Positions 16,427 through 24,877 of a DNA stretch of 64,000 bases are shown in pieces. Positions within the stretch are counted from its first letter, which is position 1. Every line of letters begins with the position of its first letter. The position numbers were made by a program, and so were the translations under genes. This DNA is from Hymenobacter sp. APR13. Its GTDB lineage: Bacteria; Bacteroidota; Bacteroidia; Cytophagales; Hymenobacteraceae. Location of the stretch: contig NZ_CP006587.1 of assembly GCF_000737515.1 (NCBI RefSeq), forward strand, positions 1,116,001 through 1,180,000, written 5' to 3'. Under the pieces are notes generated by a model that saw only the letters and a program-made list of their open reading frames with translations, ran no database searches and was not told where the DNA came from.

Positions 16427-17416
16427 ATGAAAATCGGGTATCCCTGCATGAATAATTCGTTGGACTGCACTTCGGCGTCCACGTTCCGGCTGGCATCTTA
16501 TTCAGATGAGCGGCTGGTGGAAACCGTAGCGTCCAATCTGGCGTGTCTGCGCCGCATCCTGGAGTACAACGTGGCCCACGGCTTGCTGTTCTTCCGCATC
16601 GGCTCCGACATTGTGCCGTTTGCCTCACACGCCATCAACACATTTCCCTGGCAGACGCACTTTGCGGCTGAGTTTCGCGCCATCGGTGACTACATCAAAG
16701 CCCACAGCATGCGGATTTCGCTGCATCCCGACCAGTTTGTGGTGCTCAACTCGCCCAACCCCGACATCGTGCAGCGCAGCATTGCCGAGTTGGTTTACCA
16801 GGGCTCGATGCTGGATCTGATGGAGCTCGACAGCACGGCCAAGCTCCAGATCCATCTGGGCGGCCTCTACGGCGACCGGGAAGCCGCCATTGCCCGCTTT
16901 ATTGCGGTGTGGCACACGCTGCCGCCAGCCGTGCAGGTGCGCGTGGTGGTTGAAAACGACGACCGGCTTTTCAGCCTGCAGGACTGCCTGCAGCTACATG
17001 CGGCCACCGGCCTGCCTATTCTGTTCGACAATTTCCACCACGAGTGCCTCAACCATGGCGAGCCGATGGCGGAAGCCCTGCGCTTGGCCGCCGCCACCTG
17101 GCACCCCACCCGCGACGGAGTAATGATGATGGACTACAGCTCCCAATCAAGAGGCGAGCGGAAGGGCAAGCACGTTGCCGCCATTGAGGAAGACCTGTTC
17201 CGCGACTTTGTGCAGCAGCTTGAGGGCCTTGATGTAGATATTATGCTGGAAATCAAGGACAAGGAAGCCAGTGCCCACCGCGCCTGCACCATCCTGCGCG
17301 ACCTGTCGATGGTGCCGGCGGCGCCGGCTGGTTATGTGGCACCCATCTTTCCGGCCCCGGGCCAGCCAGTTGCCGCTAAATCCCGTAAACCACGTAAGTC
17401 AGCCGCAGCAGAATAG
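16427..17416 (+). CDS. uvsE: UV damage endonuclease UvsE/UvdE
   Basis: A 329-residue TIM-barrel endonuclease that nicks 5' of cyclobutane dimers, 6-4 photoproducts and abasic sites, an alternative to UvrABC. Family landmarks in order: MKIGYPCMN, the ILEYNVAHGLLFFRIGSDIVPFASH block, SLHPDQFVVLNSP, a VENDDRLFSL strand, LFDNFHHE, and MMDYSSQ with downstream MLEIKDKEAS. These supply the His/Glu/Asp metal ligands. The C-terminal 35 residues are Pro/Ala/Lys-rich and probably disordered. The start is the first Met of the conserved block; the open upstream frame is not supported. Confidence 0.9.
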   Translation: MKIGYPCMNNSLDCTSASTFRLASYSDERLVETVASNLACLRRILEYNVAHGLLFFRIGSDIVPFASHAINTFPWQTHFAAEFRAIGDYIKAHSMRISLHPDQFVVLNSPNPDIVQRSIAELVYQGSMLDLMELDSTAKLQIHLGGLYGDREAAIARFIAVWHTLPPAVQVRVVVENDDRLFSLQDCLQLHAATGLPILFDNFHHECLNHGEPMAEALRLAAATWHPTRDGVMMMDYSSQSRGERKGKHVAAIEEDLFRDFVQQLEGLDVDIMLEIKDKEASAHRACTILRDLSMVPAAPAGYVAPIFPAPGQPVAAKSRKPRKSAAAE

Positions 17417-17478
17417 GCCGTAGCCTTCGGCTTGTGCTACTTCAGCTCCTCTTTCCATCGTCTTCGTTATACTCCCTC

Positions 17479-17811
17479 ATGGCCAACGACCTGCTCAACG
17501 CCACCATCCATTCCCTGAAAAACGGCCTCACGGGCATCCCCGTCAGCGCCGCCATCGACAACACCGAAACTTGGCAGCAGCAGCTGCTGCAAAGCGGCGA
17601 GCCTGCCCTGCAGGACATCGGCCGCGAAATCGGCAACCTGCAGTCACTGCTGAGCAGCGGCTCGCTCGATGCCGCCGCCATTGGCCGCTCGCTCAGCATG
17701 CTTGGTGCCCAAACCAACCAGGCCGCCGCCACCGCCGCCGCCGATATGCAGGCCGGCCTGCGCGACCTCGGCGACTTGCTGTTGCAGGCTGGCGGCAAGC
17801 TGGAAGGATAG
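17479..17811 (+). CDS. Small helical protein, unknown function
   Basis: 110 residues, Ala/Leu/Gln-rich, predicted nearly all helical, with no signal or membrane segment. The middle (ETWQQQLLQSGEPALQDIGREIGNLQSLLSSGSLDAAAIGRSLSMLG) and the end (AADMQAGLRDLGDLLLQAGGKLEG) look like a small helical bundle or coiled-coil dimer. Not recognised. It follows uvsE by 62 bases and may share its transcript; it ends at a bidirectional terminator. Confidence 0.7.
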   Translation: MANDLLNATIHSLKNGLTGIPVSAAIDNTETWQQQLLQSGEPALQDIGREIGNLQSLLSSGSLDAAAIGRSLSMLGAQTNQAAATAAADMQAGLRDLGDLLLQAGGKLEG

Positions 17812-17835
17812 TCTTGGCGCAAGCGTCCATCAAAA

Positions 17836-17869
17836 AGAAAGGCCGCTCCCAAATAGGAGCGGCCTTTCT
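17836..17869. terminator. Bidirectional terminator
   Basis: A 14-bp perfect stem, AGAAAGGCCGCTCC (17836-17849) with 17856-17869, loop 6 bases. It sits between two convergent genes and can serve both. Confidence 0.85.
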
Positions 17870-17890
17870 TGTATACAGGTAGCGTGGATA

Positions 17891-18286
17891 CTAGCGCTGC
17901 GGCGGTACGGTGGTGGTGTTTGTATTAGTGCTGGTACGGCGCGTGCTAGTGCGCTGCCGGCGCGTCGCAGCCGGGTTAGGCACCGTAGTGGTGCGCTGGT
18001 TGATGGTACGGTCCTGCATGGTAGCCGGCTGCTGCATGGTCGGCTGGTCCGTGATGATTGTACCAGTACCTGTCTGACCGGGCAGTGTAGTACCCGTGCC
18101 CATCTGCGTGGGGTTGGTCGTGGTGGGGGTGCGCTGGTCGAGGGTACCGGGGTTGGAAGGTGTGGTGGCCGGTACAGTGGTTTGATTCATGGTGCCGCCG
18201 CGCTGGGGCACCGAGGGAGATACTTGAGCCGTAGCCGCCACAGAGGTAGTGAGCAGCAAGGCAGCGAAAAGCATGGACTTTTTCAT
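17891..18286 (-). CDS. Secreted Thr/Pro/Gln-rich low-complexity protein
   Basis: 131 residues. MKKSMLFAALLLTTSVAATAQ is a signal peptide cleaved after AQ. The mature part is almost entirely Thr, Pro, Gln, Asn and Arg with short repeated words (TTVP, PTTTNP, TGTGT). No fold can be predicted. Its composition resembles the secreted repeat protein at 32200-32571. Function unknown. Confidence 0.6.
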   Translation of the reverse strand: MKKSMLFAALLLTTSVAATAQVSPSVPQRGGTMNQTTVPATTPSNPGTLDQRTPTTTNPTQMGTGTTLPGQTGTGTIITDQPTMQQPATMQDRTINQRTTTVPNPAATRRQRTSTRRTSTNTNTTTVPPQR

Positions 18287-18507
18287 ATCAGGAAAGACAA
18301 GTCAAATGGAAGTAACGGGCGCTGACAGTACGCTGCGCCCTTGTCCTCTTCATACGCAGACTAGGCTTGACCTGACTAGATCCGAAGCACTTATTATCTG
18401 TTCATAATTCTGAAATTCAGCATTTTATATATAAAACAGCTCTACTATAACGGCCATTTTCCTCCGCAATCCAAGCCGCCCAGCCCAGCAACTGGGCTTG
18501 CCAGAAA

Positions 18508-18535
18508 CAAAAAATTCTGACCGTGAAGCCAGAAT
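18508..18535 (-). terminator. Weak terminator candidate
   Basis: On the minus strand a 6-bp stem ATTCTG/CAGAAT (18530-18535 with 18514-18519) is followed by a U-run, 32 bases after the stop of the gene at 18567. The stem is short, so confidence is low. The rest of the 280-base gap (18287-18566) is an AT-rich stretch around 18400-18450 that may hold the promoter of the downstream gene. Confidence 0.4.
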
Positions 18536-18566
18536 CTGATGAGGTAGTAGCGGAAGGGCAGCTGCC

Positions 18567-19091
18567 TTATACAGCCTGGTTACGCGGTTGCTGCTCGGCC
18601 TGAAACTGTGCTAGCAGCGAAGGGCTGGCCAGCAGCAGTGTGGCGTAGCCTTTAGGCATTTCGGAATACTGCAGGCGCAACTGTGGGTTTTGCCAGTACT
18701 GTCCGGAAGCCGTAGCGGCCGGCCCGTAGGCTTTGGCCAGTAAATTCTGAATACCCCGGCAGTTGGCTTCGCCTAACACCCGCACTTCAATGCAGCACAG
18801 TTGGTCTTTGTAGAAGCCATAGCTGACACCGGTGATGCGGTAGCCGCCCAGGGTCAGTGTTTCGTCGGAGCGGCTGAAATAGCTGATAGCGGATGATGCT
18901 CCCAAGCGTTGCTCGGGCACCAGATTGCGAAACTGCTGGCGGGGCATGCCCAACCAGGCAGCATGTAGCGCAGCCGGCAGCTTAGCTACCCGAAACTTGG
19001 GTGCATGCTGGTCTGCAACTACAGGGGGCCGACCAGCCTCAGCGGCAAACGAGCACAATAGCAGCAGCAAGTAGGTCAACCCATGTTTCAT
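18567..19091 (-). CDS. Exported protein of unknown function
   Basis: 174 residues. MKHGLTYLLLLLCSFAAEA is a signal peptide. The mature protein has an initial segment (LPAALHAAWLGMPRQQFRNLVPEQRL) followed by beta-type segments (LTLGGYRITGVSYGFYKDQLCCIEVRVLG; GQYWQNPQLRLQYSEMPKGYATLLLAS). The pattern of a short helix followed by strands that report on a substrate recalls small Bacteroidota periplasmic proteins. Nothing diagnostic is visible. The upstream frame to 19247 runs into the ssrA terminator and is rejected. Confidence 0.65.
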   Translation of the reverse strand: MKHGLTYLLLLLCSFAAEAGRPPVVADQHAPKFRVAKLPAALHAAWLGMPRQQFRNLVPEQRLGASSAISYFSRSDETLTLGGYRITGVSYGFYKDQLCCIEVRVLGEANCRGIQNLLAKAYGPAATASGQYWQNPQLRLQYSEMPKGYATLLLASPSLLAQFQAEQQPRNQAV

Positions 19092-19227
19092 AGCCTCAGC
19101 AAGATAACAAAGACTGCAATATTTCCGGCTATTAGCTCGCCCTTCACGCAACTTTTCGCTGCCGCTGGTGTCCGGGTGCGCCGAAGGAAACCAAGCCCTA
19201 GGTGCTATTTGATGAATGGGTCCGAAA

Positions 19228-19264
19228 ATAAAAAACCCGCTCTGCAAGATGCAAAGCGGGTTTT
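19228..19264 (-). terminator. Rho-independent terminator of ssrA
   Basis: Stem AAAACCCGCT/AGCGGGTTTT (19255-19264 with 19232-19241) with an inner TGCA/TGCA pair. On the minus strand it is followed by TTTTTTATTTT, directly after the tmRNA 3' end. Confidence 0.88.
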
Positions 19265-19266
19265 AG

Positions 19267-19633
19267 TGGAGCCGCAGGGATTCGAACCCTGGTCCAGACA
19301 AGGAAGGCGTCGAGCTTTCTACGTGTGTATCTATGCTTGAATTTTCGAAGGAAACCAGGCGCACATCAGGCCCTTGATTTCCCCTTATCTGTTTGAGTTT
19401 CGCGCAGGCGTCACAGCGCCACCTACACTATCCTAACTCTTACGACGCCCCGAACTCACCCGTGAGAAGGATTACGGGTGCGGGACGATGACAATGCTTA
19501 GTACCTAGACTAGGCAGCCATGGCGTAGCTATACTCGCCAGTTGTGTTTTGGACGGCTTTTTTGCGGGAGATTCATCCAACTCCCGACACGCTTACTCGC
19601 GACATGCACAAGCTGTCAATTCCGGTCGGCCCC
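19267..19633 (-). ncRNA. ssrA: Transfer-messenger RNA (tmRNA)
   Basis: 367 bases. The 5' end GGGGCCGACCGGAATTGACAGC (minus strand, from 19633) and the 3' T-arm GGTTCGAATCCCTGCGGCTCC are tmRNA hallmarks. The 7-bp acceptor stem GGGGCCG/CGGCUCC closes, followed by discriminator A; the next bases are CT, so CCA is not encoded and must be added. The tag frame at 19510-19539 reads Gly-Glu-Tyr-Ser-Tyr-Ala-Met-Ala-Ala then TAG, with the degradation end AMAA. tmRNA rescues stalled ribosomes and tags the peptide for ClpXP-type proteolysis. smpB is not in the window. Confidence 0.96.
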
Positions 19634-19732
19634 AGATTAGAAAGAACGATACCCGCCACGAATAGCGGGGTGCGAATGTACGCACATCAGCCGGTAAACG
19701 TTGCCTACGACCGAAAATGTTCCGTTTTGTTA

Positions 19733-19801
19733 TGCCGACTGCAGGGAGGAATCTGGAGTGCTCATCCAACGATTCACCCAAATTCCTCCCTGCGGTCGGC
19801 A
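19733..19801. repeat. Intergenic inverted repeat, family A-like
   Basis: Arms 19733-19752 and 19782-19801 pair in 19 of 20 positions (core TGCCGACTGCAGGGAGGAAT). The GGAGGAATCT/ATTCCTCC part is shared with the element at 8050-8127. It lies between ssrA and the S9 peptidase gene, both on the minus strand. Confidence 0.78.
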
Positions 19802-19808
19802 TGACAGC

Positions 19809-21992
19809 TTACTTCACGGCTACCTTATCGGGCTGGAAACCGGGGGCGCCGGTTTGCCACAAACCGAAGGCCATCAGGTCGGCAATGCTTTCGAACTGCT
19901 TGAGGCGGGAGTCGCCCATGCCGTGGCCGGCTTCGTAGTCGGTGAAGAACAGGACGGGCCGGCTGCCGGCGTTGCTGGCCTGCAGACGCGCCGCAAACTT
20001 GGCCGGCTGCCAGGCAATTACGCGCGGGTCGTTGAAGCCGGCCGTGACCAGGGTGGCCGGGTATTGGGTGCCGGGCTTGAGGTGGTGGTAGGCGTCCATT
20101 TCCAGCAGGGCGCGGGCCTCCTCTTCCTTGGTCATGGTGCCGAATTCGGGTACGTTGACGGGGCCGTTGGGCGAGTTTTCCATGCGCACGGGGTTTAGGC
20201 AGCCCACTTCCGGAATGGCCACGGCAAACAGGTCGGGCCGTTCGGTCATGGCCCGGCCGATGAGGATGCCGCCGGCGCTGCCGCCGTTGATGGCAATTTT
20301 ACCGGGCGCGGTGTAGCTGTTCTTGGTCAGGTACTCGGCGCAGGCAATGAGGTCTTTCCAGGTGTTGGGCTTGGTGGCTTTCTGGCCGGCCTTGTGCCAG
20401 GCCTCGCCCAGCTCGCCCCCGCCCCGCACGTGCGGGCAGGCCAGAATGCCGCCCTGCTGCGCCCACAGCAAAAACGGTGGCATAAACGTGGGCTCCATGG
20501 AAACGGAATAGGCTCCGTAGCCCACCATCAGCACCGGGGCCGAGGCGTCGCGCTTCAGGCCTTTCGGGTAAATCAACGACAGCGGCACCTGTACCCCGTC
20601 GTGCGAGGGCACCAGCACTTCCTCCACCACCAGCCCGGCAAACTCCGGGTACTCCGCCTCCGACGACAGCGGCTCGGCCGTGAACTGCCGGCTGGCCGGG
20701 CTGTAGCGGTAGCGCTGCCGGTCGGTGGTCCAGCCGCCCAGCGTCACCCACACGTCCGACGACTGCGCGTTCTTATTGGTCAGCTCGATGCGGCCGGCGG
20801 CGCGGGGCAGCTTCAGCTCCTGCGCGGCCTTCCCGCCCCGGGGCACGAAGTACAGCCGGGCCTCCACCCCGTTGCGGCTGCGTACGAAGTACACGCCGTC
20901 CTTGGTGGTTTTCAGCTGCTCGTCCATGATGGATTCGTCGGCGCTTTCGGGCACCAGCACCTCGGCCGCGGCCACGTTGGGGCGGGCGGCGGGCATGCGC
21001 ATGAGCTTCTGCCGGGGCGTGTTGCGGGCCGTCACGAAGTAGATGTGCTGCTCGTCGGTGACAAAGTTGGTGACTTCATCGGCGGGCCGGAACAGGGGCT
21101 GCCACGGGATATTGGGCTTGGTGAGGGCTGCCGCCGGGGCGTAGAACACGTTCAGGTAGCGGTCCACGGAGTACAGGAAGCCATAGGCCTGCTTGGTGTC
21201 CCGGTCGATGCCCGCGTAGGGGTAGTCGGAGGGCTTGATGCCGAGCTTCGGGTAGAGTTTGCTGGAGAAGATAACCTGGTCCTGGGCCACGGGCGTGCCC
21301 AGGCGGTGCAGGCGGCACTGGGTGTTCTGGCGGGCGGCCATGTCCTTCAGGTCGCCGTTGTTGTAGGGCAGGTAGGCCAGGGTCTGGTTGTCGGGCAGCC
21401 ACTCGCCGCCGCCCCGGTTCAGCGGAATCTGCTCGGGGAAGAGCTTGCGGGTTTTCACGTCCATGATCAGCGTGCGGCCCAGCTCACTGCCTTTCTCGCT
21501 GATGCCGAACGACACCTTGGAGCCGTCGTGGCTGGGCGCGAAGCCGTTGATGTTATACAACTTACCTTTTTCGTAGGCTTCGGGGTCGAAGAGCAGCACT
21601 TCCTGGCCCTTATAGCCGTCGCGGCAGTAGAGCTTGGGCTGCTGGTCCTGGGGGCGGGATTTGTAGTAGAAGTACCGGTCGTTGTCGGCCACGCGCAGGT
21701 CGGATACGCGGGCGGCCTTGCGCTTGTCGATTTCCACCATTTTATCAATCAGCCCCTGCCGGCCCGGAATGGCGTTGAGGGTGCGGCGCGCGTACTCGCT
21801 CTGAGCTTTCATCCAGGAAGCCACGGCGGGGTCCTGCAGGTTTTCGAGGTTACGGTACGGGTCGTCTACCTTCACCCCAAAATAGGTATCGGAAGCCGGC
21901 CCCGTGGGCGCGGCGGGCACGGATGGCTGGGCCAGGGCGGCGGTACTCAGCAGCAGGCCGCCCAACAGCGGCAACAGAACGGGGTGTTTCAT
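19809..21992 (-). CDS. S9A family prolyl oligopeptidase, exported
   Basis: 727 residues. MKHPVLLPLLGGLLLSTAALAQ is a signal peptide; an upstream ATG (22037) would put it out of place. The N-terminal part of the mature enzyme (YFGVKVDDPYRNLENLQDPAVASWMKAQ) is the usual prolyl oligopeptidase start, followed by a 7-bladed propeller. The C-terminal alpha/beta hydrolase has the Ser in NGGSAGGILIGRA, Asp in FNDPRV and His in DYEAGHGMGDS. The family cleaves after Pro in short peptides; here it probably acts in the periplasm. Confidence 0.93.
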   Translation of the reverse strand: MKHPVLLPLLGGLLLSTAALAQPSVPAAPTGPASDTYFGVKVDDPYRNLENLQDPAVASWMKAQSEYARRTLNAIPGRQGLIDKMVEIDKRKAARVSDLRVADNDRYFYYKSRPQDQQPKLYCRDGYKGQEVLLFDPEAYEKGKLYNINGFAPSHDGSKVSFGISEKGSELGRTLIMDVKTRKLFPEQIPLNRGGGEWLPDNQTLAYLPYNNGDLKDMAARQNTQCRLHRLGTPVAQDQVIFSSKLYPKLGIKPSDYPYAGIDRDTKQAYGFLYSVDRYLNVFYAPAAALTKPNIPWQPLFRPADEVTNFVTDEQHIYFVTARNTPRQKLMRMPAARPNVAAAEVLVPESADESIMDEQLKTTKDGVYFVRSRNGVEARLYFVPRGGKAAQELKLPRAAGRIELTNKNAQSSDVWVTLGGWTTDRQRYRYSPASRQFTAEPLSSEAEYPEFAGLVVEEVLVPSHDGVQVPLSLIYPKGLKRDASAPVLMVGYGAYSVSMEPTFMPPFLLWAQQGGILACPHVRGGGELGEAWHKAGQKATKPNTWKDLIACAEYLTKNSYTAPGKIAINGGSAGGILIGRAMTERPDLFAVAIPEVGCLNPVRMENSPNGPVNVPEFGTMTKEEEARALLEMDAYHHLKPGTQYPATLVTAGFNDPRVIAWQPAKFAARLQASNAGSRPVLFFTDYEAGHGMGDSRLKQFESIADLMAFGLWQTGAPGFQPDKVAVK

Positions 21993-22299
21993 GGGGAAAA
22001 CAAGTAGGGAAAACGAAACAATCAGCAGCACCTTCACCGTGGGGCCGGCTGCATTGCCCCAAATCCAACCGAATCAGCCGGTTACTGCTTTTAAAGAGAA
22101 AAAGCAGTGTACCTGACAGGTGCTTCACAACCTGCTGCGGATCGGCGCACAAATAGAAAATAAATTCTATTAAATATAATCATAATCACATCATCGTGTG
22201 ACTAGCCGGGCGGCTGTAATCCGGCAGTAAATCCGGCAGTCGGTGGCGGCAGTCGGGCGGAATCGGGCGGGCGGTTGCGTATCTTTGCCCCTAGCTCGT
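21993..22299. other. 307-base divergent intergenic region
   Basis: Lies between the S9 peptidase (minus) and dnaX (plus). It has an AT-rich centre (about 22155-22200, AATAAATTCTATTAAATATAA) likely to hold promoters, then GC-rich short direct repeats of AATCCGGCAGT and CGGGCGG just before dnaX. No gene or stable hairpin seen. Confidence 0.5.
22280..22287 (+). promoter_or_regulatory. Putative Bacteroidota -7 promoter box for dnaX
   Basis: TATCTTTG is an exact match to the TAnnTTTG -7 element, 13 bases before the dnaX ATG. If used, the leader is only a few bases long. The -33 element is not clear. Confidence 0.45.
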
Positions 22300-24497
22300 A
22301 TGGAAAATTTCGTTGTTTCGGCCCGTAAGTACCGCCCGGCCACGTTTCGCAGCGTGGTGGGGCAGCAGCACGTAACCACCACGCTGCAGAACGCCATTGC
22401 CTCACAGCATTTGGCCCAGGCATTCCTGTTCTGCGGCCCCCGTGGCGTGGGCAAAACCACCTGCGCTCGGATTCTGGCCAAGACCATCAACTGCGAGTTT
22501 GTGGAGGAGCACGTGCGCAAAAGCCGGCCGGTTTCAGAGCTGATTCAGGCCCAGCCCGACATCGTGCCCGACGTGCTGCTGAACGCCGCCGACCCCGACA
22601 ACACGCCCTTCGAGCTGGAAGCTTGCGGCAAGTGCTCGTCGTGCCGCGCCTTCCAGGAAAACGCCTCGTTCAACGTGCACGAGCTGGATGCGGCCTCCAA
22701 CAACTCGGTGGAGGACATCCGCAGCTTGGTGGAGCAGGTGCGCTACGCCCCGCAGCAGGGCCGCTTCAAGGTGTACATCATCGACGAAGTGCACATGCTC
22801 TCGAATGCGGCTTTCAACGCGTTTCTGAAGACGCTGGAAGAGCCGCCGAGCTACGCCATCTTTATCCTGGCCACTACCGAGCGGCACAAGATTATCCCCA
22901 CCATTTTGTCGCGGTGTCAGATTTTCGACTTCAACCGCATCAAGGTGGACGACATGCGCAACCACCTGCGCTACGTGGCCACCCAGGAGCAGATTCAGGC
23001 CGAAGACGATGCCTTGCACCTGCTGGCCCAGAAAGCCGACGGCGGCCTGCGCGACGCCCTGAGCATGTTCGACCAGATGGTGACCTTCTCGGGCCACAAC
23101 CTGCGCTACCAGGACGTGGTGCAGAACCTGCACATTCTGGACTACGAGTACTATTTCCGGCTGATTGACGCCCTGCTGACCGAGAACCTGTCGGCCACGC
23201 TGCTGCTGCTGGATGAGGTGATGCAGCAGGGCTTCGACCTGCACAACTTTGTGGTGGGCGCGGCCGAGCACCTGCGCGGGTTGCTGGTGTGCAAAGACCC
23301 CGTAACGGTGCAGCTGCTGGAGGTATCCGACAACATCCGGGCGCGCTACGTGCAGCAGGCCCAGGCCGCTCCCCTGCCCTTCCTGCTCTCGGCCCTGAAC
23401 CTGGTAAGCCTCTGCGACCGGGAGTTCAAGCAGGCAAAAAACCAGCGCCTGCACGTGGAGCTCACGCTCATGAAGCTGGCCTACCTCAACAGCGCCGTGC
23501 AGTTTGCCCGTGACCTGCAGGGCGGCGTGGCCCTGCCAGCCGCCAACGGCGAGGCGAAAAAAAAAGCCCTGATGCAGCCGTAGCTCCCTCCCCGGTAGCA
23601 GCACCACCATCGGCCCCGCCGTTGGCCCCAGCCACACCCGCCGCCAACGGCCGCCTCGTAGCCGACGGTACGGCCGAAGCCCCCGCCGCCTACAGCCGAA
23701 CTACCAACTCGACTCCACCTGACCTAAGCACCAAGCACCAGGCACCAAGCACTAATAACCTGGCCCACGCCCCCGCCGACCCCGAGCCCATTGTGCCGGT
23801 GGAAAGCGGCGTCGAGGAACTGCACGACACGCCCAGCATTGAGGACGAAGCGGCCACCCAGGTGCCCACCACCCGGCAGCTGCGCGACACCGTGCCGCAC
23901 GTGGAAATCGGGGCGCCCAGCATTGCCGGCCACGAGCCGGGCCAGATGGCTGTGACGGCCGCGCCCATGCCCCCACCCCGCCCCGGTATGCCGCCGGCCG
24001 GTAAGCCGCTGGGCCTCGGCACCAAGCTGCCCGGTTTGGGTAGCCTGAGCGCCATGAAGGCCCAGCTGGAGCAGAAGGCCGCCGCCGGCAAAGCCGCCAC
24101 CGAGGCCGAGCCCAGCGGCCCCACCACCGGCCTGCCCGCCATCAACGACGAGGTGTTGCAGCGCGTGTGGAAGGAGCTGACCGAGGAGCGCAAGCCCATC
24201 AGCATGATGCATTATAGCCTGCTCAACCGCCCGGTGCAGGCCAACGAGCAGCACATGATTCTGCTCCGTGTGGATAACCCGGTGCAAGAAGACCTGTTCA
24301 ACGAGCTGCGGGCCGAGTTCCTAGGTGAGCTGCGCCGCCGCACCGGCTACCCGCGCCTGAACGTGACGGTGGAAATCGTGGAGCGGGTGGAAACCGGCCG
24401 CAAGCTCTACACCTCCTCCGACAAGATGGACTATCTGATGGAGAAGTACCCGATGCTGAGCGAGATGAAGCAGAAGCTGGGCCTGGACGTGGACTAA
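22300..24497 (+). CDS. dnaX: DNA polymerase III subunits tau and gamma, with A9 slip site
   Basis: The clamp-loader ATPase. Frame 1 from ATG 22300 gives Walker A GPRGVGKTTCARILAKTINC, a zinc site with an unusually long insertion before CGKCSSC, Walker B IIDEVHML, sensor LATTE and the lid, then hits TAG at 23581-23583 (427 residues, gamma-like). At 23557-23565 there are nine consecutive A. A shift of -1, or one extra A in the mRNA, enters a frame open from there to 24497 with a Pro/Ala linker and a conserved tau C-terminal domain (LQRVWKELTEERKPISMMHYSLLNRP). The total would be about 732 residues. This fits slippage-made gamma and tau as in Thermus, but a base-call error (true A10) is possible. 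Confidence 0.85.
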
Positions 24498-24530
24498 ATC
24501 ACGGATTTTAGCGGGTTGCGCCGGGCAGCT

Positions 24531-24689
24531 GTGGTGCTACGAATTCCCCGAAGGGGTTCGTAGTACCACTATCGTTGAACGACCATCTGTGACCAACCAT
24601 CGTTGAACGACCCTCACTTACTACCCATCGTGCAGGCATCAGCAACGATAGTGGTACTACGAACCCCTTTGGGGAATTCGTAGCGCCAC
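24531..24689. repeat. Intergenic double-palindrome element, family H
   Basis: Arms 24531-24577 and 24643-24689 are complementary over 47 bases with a few mismatches. Each arm is itself a hairpin (CTACGAA then CCCC/GGGG then TTCGTAG). The centre holds two direct copies of CGTTGAACGACC. The 380-base gap from dnaX to the M16 gene is otherwise without a gene. Flanking words ACGGATTT (24501) and AAATCCGT (24742) extend the symmetry outward. Confidence 0.85.
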
Positions 24690-24824
24690 AGCCGCCCGAT
24701 GGCACCGCCTCCAAAATCCGACTAATCCGTTTAATCCGGAGAAATCCGTGATTCTCATAAGCATTTTTTCGCACTTCGCGCCGGAAGGGCTGCGGCGAAG
24801 CTTTTTATTCCCGGGGGGTCCGCC

Positions 24825-24832
24825 TATCTTTG
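24825..24832 (+). promoter_or_regulatory. Putative -7 promoter box for the M16 peptidase gene
   Basis: TATCTTTG matches TAnnTTTG exactly. A T-run at 24802-24806 lies 18-20 bases upstream, a reasonable -33 position. The start codon is 45 bases downstream. Confidence 0.5.
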
Positions 24833-24877
24833 GTTCCTTAATTTCCTTCCCGCTCTGCTTTCCGCGCTGGCCTTCCT

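Noticed and set aside
19278..19300. tRNA-like T-arm sequence
   Set aside because: It belongs to the tmRNA; no D-arm or anticodon arm fits a normal tRNA.
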